Origin: Flavobacterium gyeonganense
GTDB lineage: Bacteria > Bacteroidota > Bacteroidia > Flavobacteriales > Flavobacteriaceae
Length of the DNA stretch: 64,000 nucleotides
Direction of reading: 5' to 3'
NCBI RefSeq assembly: GCF_029625295.1
Contig: NZ_CP121112.1
Coordinates: forward strand, 3,534,001-3,598,000
Shown here: positions 1 through 9,839 of the stretch, in pieces
Layout: each line of letters begins with the position of its first letter
How positions within the stretch are numbered: position 1 is the first letter of the stretch
Notes under the pieces: generated by a model
Database searches by the model: none
Told to the model about the DNA's origin: nothing
What the model saw: the letters and a program-made list of their open reading frames with translations, nothing else
Translations under genes and position numbers: made by a program

Positions 1-1227
1 ATTTATAACTGGTACGGACTACCGAAGGATTTTGGAGCATCTTTGATTCCTCAGGATCGTCTTGATTTAATAGATGAAATTAATCCTGGACATACTTACA
101 ACACCATTACATTAGGTGGGAATTTTGAATTCAATGAAAGTGTTTTTAGCAAAGTGGCAGCAAAATTCACACACTTTTCGGATAATTTTTCTTCTTCAGA
201 AAATCGTTTTTATCTCAAACCGACTTTTAAAGTTGATATAATGGATCATTCAATTAATACGAATGTGATTATTGACCACGTGAGCGGAAGTTTTGAGAAT
301 AATTATTTTAAAACAAATACAGATCCTATAAAATATAGTCTGACCAATTTCGGGATTGAGCCAAGTTTTGTAGTAAATGAAAATGACTGGACTTTAGAAT
401 TAGGTGCCGGATTATACTATGCACTGGATTCTGAAAATAGCGGAAATAAGTTTTATATCTACCCAAAAATAAATGCTTCATATAAATTAGTTGGAGATTT
501 AATGATCTTTTACACAGGAGTAAATGGAACCTTAACTCAGAATTCATATGCTGATTTTGTAAATGAAAATCCGTTTTTATCGCCAACATTAAACATGAGG
601 CCATCAAGCACTCAATACAATGTTTTTGCTGGTTTGAAAGGGAAATTGGCTAACAATGTCAACTATAATCTGACAGGTTCTTACCTGAATGAAAAAAACA
701 AAGCTTTATTTAAAAGCAATGATTACACAGAAGATTTTTCAAACGAGAATTATGCATACGGAAATTCTTTTGGAGTAGTTTATGAAGACATCAGAACATT
801 TCGTTTCTATGCAGAATTAAAAGCTGATTTATCTGAAAACGTTACTTTTGGAATTAACGGTACATTTAATAGTTATAAAACGGATCAGCCTGTAGAAGCA
901 TGGAACCTGCCAACAATTAGATTAGGCTCCAATCTTGACGTAAATATAACAAAACAATGGTATGCGGGCTTGAACGTTTTTTATGTAGGAGAGCGTAAGG
1001 ATATGCAAACAAGGCAAACTGATTTTGCTGTTCCAATTCCGGGAGTTCCGGTCACTTTAAAAAGTTATTTTGACGCCAATGCACATTTAGGATACAAATT
1101 CAGCGAACGTCTGACTTTCTTCTTAAAGCTGAATAACATCGGAAATCAGGCTTATCAAAAATGGCTAAATTATCCTGTTCAGGGATTCCAGGTTTTAGGT
1201 GGAGCGAACTACAAATTTGATTTCTAA
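1..1227 (+). CDS. TonB-dependent receptor, C-terminal beta-barrel part (5' end outside window)
   Basis: The frame is open from base 1, so the gene starts upstream of the window; the first possible start inside it, a TTG at 43, is not the true start. About 408 residues are visible. They show alternating hydrophobic and polar strands with aromatic girdles and end in Y-K-F-D-F with a terminal Phe, as in outer-membrane beta-barrels recognised by the BAM complex. The C-terminal part, with phrases such as NIGNQAYQKW, fits the last strands of Bacteroidetes TonB-dependent receptors, which import substrates using TonB energy. The plug domain lies outside the window, so the substrate cannot be guessed. 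A different outer-membrane barrel protein is possible. A strong hairpin terminator follows within 20 bp. Confidence 0.7.
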   Translation: MYNWYGLPKDFGASLIPQDRLDLIDEINPGHTYNTITLGGNFEFNESVFSKVAAKFTHFSDNFSSSENRFYLKPTFKVDIMDHSINTNVIIDHVSGSFENNYFKTNTDPIKYSLTNFGIEPSFVVNENDWTLELGAGLYYALDSENSGNKFYIYPKINASYKLVGDLMIFYTGVNGTLTQNSYADFVNENPFLSPTLNMRPSSTQYNVFAGLKGKLANNVNYNLTGSYLNEKNKALFKSNDYTEDFSNENYAYGNSFGVVYEDIRTFRFYAELKADLSENVTFGINGTFNSYKTDQPVEAWNLPTIRLGSNLDVNITKQWYAGLNVFYVGERKDMQTRQTDFAVPIPGVPVTLKSYFDANAHLGYKFSERLTFFLKLNNIGNQAYQKWLNYPVQGFQVLGGANYKFDF

Positions 1228-1242
1228 TCAAAAAAATAATAT

Positions 1243-1274
1243 AAAAAAAGCTTCCAATCCGGAAGCTTTTTTTT
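1243..1274. terminator. Bidirectional rho-independent terminator
   Basis: A 12-bp stem (AAAAAAGCTTCC pairing with GGAAGCTTTTTT) has a 4-nt loop, with A and T runs on both sides. It lies between the convergent TonB receptor and DUF2911 genes and can serve both strands. Confidence 0.85.
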
Positions 1275-1289
1275 GGAATTCAATTTTTT

Positions 1290-1835
1290 TTATTCGGTAA
1301 AAGGAACAGCAACTCTTAATTTGTCCCAGCCTAAGTTTAAAATAACTCCTTTATCTCCTTTCGTGAAAACCATTGAGAAAGCTTCTAAAGAATCTGCAGC
1401 TTGTGTTACAGGAACTTTTAATCTGGCTACATCGTTTGCTTCTTTATAAGAATAAGATCCCCAAACATTTAAATCTTTACTGATGATAATAGTGATATTG
1501 TCTTTTTCAGGAAGGGTAAATAAAGTATAACTACCTGCTTTTATCTTTTTATCTCCTAATTTCATGTCCTTGTAGAAAGTGATTTCTGGTGCCTCATTTG
1601 CTCCAGTTCTCCATACTTTTCCTTCAGGAACAAGTTCGCTTAATGCACGCCCTTTTAGTTGTGGTCTGCTGTAAGTAATTTTTACAATTTTTGCAGCTTC
1701 TTTATAATCGTTAGGATAAGCTGCTGCATCCATTGGACTTTTGTCTAAGTCAGGAAATTTTTGAGCATTGGCATTTAAAGATAAAAGCATTGTAAATGCA
1801 ATTGCAATTGTGGTAATAATTGTAGATCTTTTCAT
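1290..1835 (-). CDS. DUF2911 domain-containing secreted protein
   Basis: A 181-residue protein with a clear signal peptide, cleaved after Ala24 (NANA|Q), so it is probably periplasmic. The rest matches my memory of DUF2911: a conserved block around YSRPQLKGRAL, then VWRTGANEAPEI and GSYTLFTLP, a small beta-rich fold. The function of this family is unknown. It is a single gene, convergent with the TonB receptor and sharing its terminator. The start chosen is the ATG directly before the hydrophobic signal segment. Nothing in the sequence suggests a substrate. Confidence 0.85.
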   Translation of the reverse strand: MKRSTIITTIAIAFTMLLSLNANAQKFPDLDKSPMDAAAYPNDYKEAAKIVKITYSRPQLKGRALSELVPEGKVWRTGANEAPEITFYKDMKLGDKKIKAGSYTLFTLPEKDNITIIISKDLNVWGSYSYKEANDVARLKVPVTQAADSLEAFSMVFTKGDKGVILNLGWDKLRVAVPFTE

Positions 1836-2025
1836 AATGATAGTTAAAATTAATGAGTGCTAAAATTAGAGATTGTTTGTCAAAAAATAAAAAACATCGT
1901 GTTAATTTTTTATAGTGAAGAAAATCGGCTTAAATTGCTGTGTAATAAATAAAATTAGGATTCTTTCAGATCTGTAAACTAAAACCTTTGCATCTTTGTA
2001 ACTTAAAACCTCAGTATCTTTAAAA

Positions 2026-2475
2026 ATGACTTTCAAACAAAAAATACATTCTCATTATATGCAAATGGTCCAGGACCGAATCGATGTTTTCAGGGATATG
2101 ATTTCAAATCTGACCGAAGACTCTAAAAACGATGCAAAAGGTTCGGCTGGCGACAAACATGAAACAGCTTTGTCCATGATGCATATCGAGCAGGAAAAGC
2201 TGACCAATAAACTTAAAGAAGCAATTGCTCAAAAAGCAGTTTTAGATAAAATTGACGCCTCAAAAACAACAAAAAATATTATTTCCGGCAGTCTGGTGAA
2301 AGCAAACGGTATCTATTTGTATGTAAGTGTAGCGTTACCTAAAATTGCAATTGAGGGAATAAATGTTATTGCGCTTTCACCGCAATCGCCTTTGGGAAAT
2401 CATTTGATGGGAAATAAAGTTGGGTTTGAGTTTGAGATTAATAAGACTCATTATACGATTGAGAGTGTAGAGTAG
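2026..2475 (+). CDS. GreA/GreB-like protein (often labelled 3-oxoacyl-ACP synthase)
   Basis: A 149-residue cytoplasmic protein. Residues about 1-75 are charged and helical, like the coiled-coil arm of Gre factors. Residues about 90-149 form a small beta domain with ISGSLVKANG and the hallmark SPQSPLGNHLMG, which corresponds to the SPLG-ALLGK loop of the GreA C-terminal domain. Gre factors enter the RNA polymerase secondary channel and stimulate transcript cleavage; whether this short relative does so is inference. From memory, close homologues in Flavobacterium databases are often called 3-oxoacyl-ACP synthase, but no thiolase-fold motif or catalytic Cys is visible. It stands alone between a minus-strand gene and the asnB pair. 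Confidence 0.6.
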   Translation: MTFKQKIHSHYMQMVQDRIDVFRDMISNLTEDSKNDAKGSAGDKHETALSMMHIEQEKLTNKLKEAIAQKAVLDKIDASKTTKNIISGSLVKANGIYLYVSVALPKIAIEGINVIALSPQSPLGNHLMGNKVGFEFEINKTHYTIESVE

Positions 2476-2490
2476 AGAGATTCTGCTCAA

Positions 2491-2553
2491 TCAGTCATTC
2501 CGAGGCACGAGGACACGAGCGTTAGCGAACTGGCGAAGCAATCTTAGCAAGTA
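2491..2553. repeat. Interspersed repeat of the GTCATTCCGAGG type
   Basis: This stretch directly after the GreA-like gene is much richer in G+C than its surroundings. It carries GTCATTCCGAGGCACGAGG, then short repeated CGAG and GCGA-type units, ending in GCAATCTTAGCAAG. This is the look of a short intergenic repeat family I recall from flavobacterial genomes. Only one copy lies in this window, so the family cannot be proven here. The rest of the gap up to 2805 is AT-rich and shows no ORF. Confidence 0.5.
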
Positions 2554-2805
2554 ATTCGATAAAGATTGGCATAAAATTTAAAGTTAATTGTTGAGAAATA
2601 GATACTTTTTAAACCGGTTTTGTCCTCAAGATTAAAATTTTCAAGCTTAAGCCTTTTTTTTATATTAAAATTTTACATTTAATATGTAAATTGATTATTT
2701 TGGTTGATATTTGTAATTGATATTGTTATTTGTGTTTTTCAATTGTAACTAATACTTCATCTTTGCCCTGTCAAAATAAAATTAAAAAGAAAAAAATATA
2801 AAATT

Positions 2806-4482
2806 ATGTGTGGAATTGTATGTGCCTTTGACTTAAAGCAAAAAGCCGAAACCTTAAGACCTCAAGTATTAGAAATGTCTAAAATCATTCGTCACCGCGG
2901 ACCGGACTGGAGCGGAATTTACAGTAATGATAAAGCAATTCTTTCTCATGAGCGTTTGGCAATTGTAGATCCGGCTTCTGGAAAACAACCATTGTTTACA
3001 GAAGACAAAAAACTGGTTTTAGCTGCAAATGGTGAAATATACAACCACAGAGAGCTTCGTAAACAATTTGCAGGAAAATATAACTTTCAGACTGAAAGTG
3101 ACTGCGAAGTTATATTAGCTCTTTATAAAGAAAAAGGACCTCATTTTGTTGATGAAATGAACGGAATCTTCGGATTTGCAATTTATGATGTTGATAAAGA
3201 TGAGTATTTCATCGCTCGTGATCACATGGGAATTATTCCATTGTACATTGGTTGGGATCAAAACGGTACTTTCTACGTTGCTTCAGAATTGAAAGCTTTA
3301 GAAGGATATTGTACAAAAATCGAGTTATTCCCTCCGGGACATTATATGACTAGTAAAGACGGTGAATTTGTACAATGGTACAAAAGAGACTGGACAGAAT
3401 ATGATGCTGTAAAAGATAACGAAACAAGCATTCCTGCAATTAAGGAAGCTTTGGAAGCGGCTGTACACAGACAATTAATGAGTGATGTTCCTTACGGGGT
3501 TTTGCTTTCAGGAGGTTTAGATTCTTCTATTACTTCGGCTGTAGCTAAAAAATTCGCTCAAAAACGTATTGAATCAGATGATACTACAGATGCCTGGTAC
3601 CCACAATTGCACTCTTTCTCAGTTGGTCTGGAGGGCTCTCCTGATTTAGCAGCAGCAAGAAAAGTAGCGGATCATATTGGAACCATTCACCACGAAATCA
3701 AATTTACAATTCAGGAAGGTCTAGATGCTGTTCGTGATGTAATTTACAACCTTGAGACTTATGATGTAACTACAGTAAGAGCTTCAACTCCAATGTGGCT
3801 AATGGCAAGAGTTATTAAATCTATGGGAATCAAAATGGTGCTGTCCGGTGAAGGAGCAGATGAATTGTTTGGAGGATATTTGTATTTCCACAAAGCACCA
3901 AACGCAAGAGAATTTCACGAAGAAAACGTTCGTAAATTAGGAAAACTTCATATGTACGATTGTTTGCGTGCTAACAAAAGTTTAGCAGCCTGGGGAATTG
4001 AAGGTCGTGTACCGTTTTTAGATAAAGAATTTATGGATGTTGCAATGCGCATCAATCCACAGGATAAAATGATTAACAAAGAACATCCGATGGAAAAATG
4101 GGTTGTTCGTAAAGCTTTTGAAGACATGCTCCCTGAAAGTGTAGCATGGAGGCAAAAAGAGCAATTTTCTGATGGAGTAGGATACAGCTGGATTGATACT
4201 TTGAAAGAAGTGGTAGCGAGAGAAGTTTCTGATGAGCAATTAGCAAACGCGAGATTCAAATTCCCGTTACAAACTCCAACTTCAAAAGAAGAGTATTACT
4301 ATCGTTCTATTTTTACAGAACACTTTCCAAGTGACGCAGCAGCATTATGTGTGCCTCAGGAAGCAAGTGTGGCTTGTAGTACAAAAATTGCTTTGGAGTG
4401 GGATGAGGCTTTCAAAAACATGAATGACCCATCAGGTAGAGCGGTTGCGAGTGTACACGATGATGCTTATCAAAAATCATAA
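2806..4482 (+). CDS. asnB: Asparagine synthetase B (glutamine-hydrolysing), copy 1
   Basis: A 558-residue enzyme making asparagine from aspartate, ATP and glutamine. The start is set by MCGI: Cys2 becomes the N-terminal glutaminase nucleophile. Residues 2 to about 190 are the class II glutamine amidotransferase domain (RHRGPDWSG, NGEIYNHRELR). The synthetase domain follows, with the ATP PP-loop SGGLDS at 235-240 and the SGEGADELFGG block. The length is typical of bacterial AsnB (about 550). It ends with a hairpin terminator 28 bp downstream, and a second, diverged asnB follows on the same strand with its own promoter-like sequence. The two copies are therefore probably transcribed separately. 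Confidence 0.95.
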   Translation: MCGIVCAFDLKQKAETLRPQVLEMSKIIRHRGPDWSGIYSNDKAILSHERLAIVDPASGKQPLFTEDKKLVLAANGEIYNHRELRKQFAGKYNFQTESDCEVILALYKEKGPHFVDEMNGIFGFAIYDVDKDEYFIARDHMGIIPLYIGWDQNGTFYVASELKALEGYCTKIELFPPGHYMTSKDGEFVQWYKRDWTEYDAVKDNETSIPAIKEALEAAVHRQLMSDVPYGVLLSGGLDSSITSAVAKKFAQKRIESDDTTDAWYPQLHSFSVGLEGSPDLAAARKVADHIGTIHHEIKFTIQEGLDAVRDVIYNLETYDVTTVRASTPMWLMARVIKSMGIKMVLSGEGADELFGGYLYFHKAPNAREFHEENVRKLGKLHMYDCLRANKSLAAWGIEGRVPFLDKEFMDVAMRINPQDKMINKEHPMEKWVVRKAFEDMLPESVAWRQKEQFSDGVGYSWIDTLKEVVAREVSDEQLANARFKFPLQTPTSKEEYYYRSIFTEHFPSDAAALCVPQEASVACSTKIALEWDEAFKNMNDPSGRAVASVHDDAYQKS

Positions 4483-4509
4483 TAAAGTTTAATTTTAGAA
4501 CTTATATTA

Positions 4510-4540
4510 CAGAAAACGTTCTCTTTGAGGACGTTTTTCT
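4510..4540 (+). terminator. Rho-independent terminator after asnB copy 1
   Basis: Stem CGTTCTC/GAGGACG with a TTT loop, extended by A-rich left and T-rich right arms (AGAAAA ... TTTTTCT). It separates the two asnB genes. Confidence 0.8.
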
Positions 4541-4614
4541 TGGTTTATAAAACTTGTTCAAAACGTTTTTTGCGAGTTTAATTATTTGCAGGTTAAATGT
4601 TTATTTGATTTTTT

Positions 4615-4622
4615 TATATTTG
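4615..4622 (+). promoter_or_regulatory. Bacteroidetes -7 box upstream of asnB copy 2
   Basis: TATATTTG matches TAnnTTTG and lies 72 bp before the second asnB start, downstream of the terminator of the first. I see no convincing -33 TTG at the usual 19-21 bp, so this is only suggestive. Confidence 0.4.
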
Positions 4623-4693
4623 GCTTTCGCCTAAAGAAGAAATATGGTGTAAATAAAAAGACAGTAAAAAAAATATAATAAAAACAGAATAGT

Positions 4694-6313
4694 ATGTGTG
4701 GAATATTAGCCGTTATCGGTAAAGGAAAAGACCCGCAGCTCGTAAAAGAACTTTCGAAAAGAATGTCGCATCGAGGGGTTGATGAAAGTGATTTGCATAT
4801 TATGGATAATGGAAGCATTTTAGCAAGTGAATGCTTGTCGATTATTGATTTAGATTCAGGTAGACAGCCAATTCAGGGTTCTAAAAATGCGTGGATGGTT
4901 CATAATGGAGAAATTTATAACCATCAGGAATTAAGGGAAGGGATTTTAAAGCACCACACATTCAGGACAAAATCAGATTCTGAAGTAATAGTACATTTAT
5001 ATGAAGAATTTGGTTATGATTTCTGTAATTTACTTGACGGCGATTTTGCTTTTGTAGTCATTAATGGTGATGATTATATTGCAGGAAGAGATCCAATTGG
5101 TGTCAAGCCGTTGTATTATGGATTAGATGAAAGAGGAAGGATTTATTTTTCTTCAGAAATGAAATCCATTGCAGATCAGTGCAAGTCATTTTCGACATTT
5201 CCTCCGGGTCATTATTACACGGCTAAAACAGGGTTTGTTAAATATTATGAACCAGAATATGAGGAATACGAAAATGCAAATCAGACACTTGATTTAAATT
5301 TGATCAGAGAGTCTTTAATTGAGGCAACACGTAAACGTTTAATGAGTGATGTGCCAATTGGAGTATTGCTTTCAGGAGGTTTGGATTCATCATTAACATC
5401 TGCAATTGCGTCCCGATTATTAGCAGGAAGTAATGAAAAACTGCATTCTTTTTCTATTGGATTAGATGCAGATTCTCCTGATAATATTGCGGCGAGAAAA
5501 GCGGCAGAATTTTTAGGAACACAACACCATGAAATTCATTTTACTATTGAAGAGGGAGTTGAAATTCTGGACAAATTGATTTATCACATCGAAACATATG
5601 ATATTATTTCAGTCCGTTCAGGTGTGCCTATGTATCTGCTGGCAAAAGCGATAAAGGAAAAAGGAATTAAAGTGATACTTTCGGGAGAAGGAGCTGACGA
5701 GGTTTTTGGAGGACATTTGTATTTTAGAAATGCACCGTCTTCAGAAGAATTTCAAAAAGAAACAATTGAAAGGGTTCAAAAGCTGTTTACGGCTGATATA
5801 TTACGTGCTGATAAATCGACAATGGCGCATAGTTTAGAGCTCAGAGTGCCATTTTTGGATAAAGATTTCCTGGATATAGCAATCCGAATTAAAACGGAAG
5901 AAAAACAGCCAAAAACATACGAAGCTGTTGAAAAATATATTTTAAGAAAAGCATTTGACACACCTGAGGATCCCTATTTGCCATCAGAAATTTTATGGAG
6001 ACAAAAAGAACAGTTTTCAGATGGTGTTGGGTATAACTGGGTAGATCAGTTAATTGAATATTGTAGTTCTCAGGTTTCAGATGAACAATTAGCTGGCGCG
6101 GGGGGTGAATTTCCATATAATTCACCAACAACAAAAGAGGCATATTTGTACAGATCCATTTTTCATAAACATTACCCGCAAGTCAGTGCGGCACAAACCG
6201 TAAGGAAGTGGATACCAAAATGGCAGGATAATCTTGACCCAAGCGGAAGAGCGAATTCAGCACACTTAAATGCAGATACTGAAATTGCAAAACAAGGTGT
6301 GACTGTTGATTAA
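4694..6313 (+). CDS. asnB: Asparagine synthetase B (glutamine-hydrolysing), copy 2
   Basis: A 539-residue paralogue of the gene just upstream, starting MCGI with the Cys2 nucleophile. The amidotransferase part has MSHRGVDESD and NGEIYNHQELR; the synthetase part has the PP-loop SGGLDS at 227-232 and SGEGADEVFGG. Both active sites look intact. It differs from copy 1 throughout: copy 1 has HRGPD where this has HRGVD, and the inserts differ. The duplication is therefore not recent. The C-terminal DPSGRA motif is shared by both copies. A different amide acceptor cannot be excluded, since AsnB-like enzymes also build other amides, but the close kinship supports asparagine synthesis. Confidence 0.9.
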   Translation: MCGILAVIGKGKDPQLVKELSKRMSHRGVDESDLHIMDNGSILASECLSIIDLDSGRQPIQGSKNAWMVHNGEIYNHQELREGILKHHTFRTKSDSEVIVHLYEEFGYDFCNLLDGDFAFVVINGDDYIAGRDPIGVKPLYYGLDERGRIYFSSEMKSIADQCKSFSTFPPGHYYTAKTGFVKYYEPEYEEYENANQTLDLNLIRESLIEATRKRLMSDVPIGVLLSGGLDSSLTSAIASRLLAGSNEKLHSFSIGLDADSPDNIAARKAAEFLGTQHHEIHFTIEEGVEILDKLIYHIETYDIISVRSGVPMYLLAKAIKEKGIKVILSGEGADEVFGGHLYFRNAPSSEEFQKETIERVQKLFTADILRADKSTMAHSLELRVPFLDKDFLDIAIRIKTEEKQPKTYEAVEKYILRKAFDTPEDPYLPSEILWRQKEQFSDGVGYNWVDQLIEYCSSQVSDEQLAGAGGEFPYNSPTTKEAYLYRSIFHKHYPQVSAAQTVRKWIPKWQDNLDPSGRANSAHLNADTEIAKQGVTVD

Positions 6314-6357
6314 TAATTAATTTTTGATTCCAGATTAAATTTGGAAGTAATAATTCG

Positions 6358-6396
6358 AAAAAACCGAAATGACGTTTATGTTATTTCGGTTTTTTT
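6358..6396 (+). terminator. Rho-independent terminator after asnB copy 2
   Basis: A 13-bp stem, AAAAAACCGAAAT pairing with ATTTCGGTTTTTT, with a 12-nt loop and a T run. Confidence 0.85.
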
Positions 6397-6514
6397 ATGT
6401 TATTCCTATTTTAGGAATTTCGAATTTATGAAGTTTGGAATTTTAGGAGGTCTTTTGGAATTTATTTTCTGTAATTTTTAATAATTCTGTTAATAACTTA
6501 GGCGCTTTAAATAG

Positions 6515-8533
<2,019 letters not shown>

Positions 8534-8676
8534 AAGTTTGGTGATATGTTTTTTTTAGAATTTGTGTAGACTTTTTGTTTAAAAATGCTAAAAAAAGATA
8601 ATATATACCACTTAAGTGTCTGGCAATTTTGTAAATTAAACCTTAAAATTAATTAATAACCAATAAAGTATAAAAT

Positions 8677-9612
8677 ATGAAAGTTACCATTGTAGGAGCA
8701 GGAAATGTTGGAGCCACTTGTGCGGATGTTATTTCTTATAGAGGAATAGCCAGCGAAGTAGTATTGTTGGATATTAAAGAGGGTTTTGCCGAAGGGAAAG
8801 CATTGGATATTATGCAATGTGCTACAAATACTGGTTTTAATACTCATGTTTCAGGTGTTACAAATGATTATTCCAAAACCGCAGGAAGTGATGTTGTTGT
8901 AATTACTTCAGGTATCCCAAGAAAACCCGGAATGACTCGTGAAGAGTTGATAGGTATTAATGCAGGAATTGTAAAAACGGTTGCTGAGAATGTACTGAAA
9001 TATTCGCCTAATACGATTATTGTTATGGTTTCTAATCCAATGGATACGATGACTTATCTGGCGTTAAAGTCTACAGGTTTGCCAAAAAACAGAATTATAG
9101 GTATGGGAGGAGCATTAGATAGTTCCCGATTCAGAACTTATCTTTCTTTAGCTTTGGATAAACCTGCAAATGATATTTCAGCAATGGTAATTGGCGGTCA
9201 TGGCGATACAACTATGATTCCGTTAACCCGTCTGGCATCTTATAACGGAATTCCGGTAACTGAATTTCTTTCAGAAGATGTGTTGCAAAAAGTAGCTGCC
9301 GATACAATGGTTGGAGGAGCGACTCTTACAGGTCTTTTGGGTACATCGGCATGGTATGCCCCGGGAGCTTCAGTTGCTTTTTTGGTAGACAGTATTTTAA
9401 ATGATCAGAAAAAAATGATAGCCTGCTCTGTTTATGTAGATGGAGAATACGGGCAAAAAGATATATGTATTGGGGTACCCTGTATAATTGGTAAAAACGG
9501 GGTTGAACAAATTTTAGAAATTCATTTAAACGAAGAAGAAAAAGCTTTATTTGCTAAAAGCGCAGATGCAGTTAGGGGAATGAATGATGCACTGAAATCC
9601 ATTTTAGTATAA
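8677..9612 (+). CDS. mdh: Malate dehydrogenase
   Basis: A 311-residue NAD-dependent enzyme interconverting malate and oxaloacetate in the TCA cycle. It has the N-terminal Rossmann motif VGAGNVGAT, the substrate loop SGIPRKPGMTRE carrying the catalytic arginines, a second conserved region MVSNPMDTMTYL, and the active-site His in GGHGDTTMIP. Arginine in the loop (IPRKPGM) points to malate rather than lactate. The length and pattern fit the LDH-like malate dehydrogenase class (MDH type 3). A hairpin terminator follows about 20 bp downstream, so it looks monocistronic. Confidence 0.95.
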   Translation: MKVTIVGAGNVGATCADVISYRGIASEVVLLDIKEGFAEGKALDIMQCATNTGFNTHVSGVTNDYSKTAGSDVVVITSGIPRKPGMTREELIGINAGIVKTVAENVLKYSPNTIIVMVSNPMDTMTYLALKSTGLPKNRIIGMGGALDSSRFRTYLSLALDKPANDISAMVIGGHGDTTMIPLTRLASYNGIPVTEFLSEDVLQKVAADTMVGGATLTGLLGTSAWYAPGASVAFLVDSILNDQKKMIACSVYVDGEYGQKDICIGVPCIIGKNGVEQILEIHLNEEEKALFAKSADAVRGMNDALKSILV

Positions 9613-9632
9613 AAAATATCGAAAAAAAAGGA

Positions 9633-9661
9633 AAAGGCTGCACTTTTGCAGTCTTTTTTTT
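9633..9661 (+). terminator. Rho-independent terminator after mdh
   Basis: A 10-bp stem AAAGGCTGCA/TGCAGTCTTT with one G-T wobble and a 4-nt loop, followed by a T run. Confidence 0.8.
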
Positions 9662-9681
9662 GAGATTAATTAATAAATAAA

Positions 9682-9712
9682 TTGTTTAATCTTTTCGAGA
9701 ATTATATATTTG
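9682..9712 (+). promoter_or_regulatory. Bacteroidetes promoter of secDF
   Basis: The -33 TTG is at 9682-9684 and the -7 TATATTTG at 9705-9712, 20 bp apart, an exact fit to the Bacteroidetes primary sigma consensus. The leader to the ATG at 9840 is about 120 nt. Confidence 0.7.
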
Positions 9713-9839
9713 CTCGGTTTAAAAAAAATGTTGTAATTCGTGATCACGATTTTTTAGTTTTAAAAACTCATGTCAGGGCTTATTTTATGGGAATTTAAAG
9801 CAAAAACAAACAATAAAACATAATTAATTTTTAGTAATA

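Noticed and set aside
43..45. TTG at 43 as the start of the first gene
   Set aside because: The frame is open to base 1 with barrel-like sequence, so the gene enters from the left and this is an internal codon.
3948..4259. Minus-strand open frames inside asnB, and similar frames inside other genes
   Set aside because: They lie wholly within genes having strong protein motifs on the other strand and show no recognisable features.
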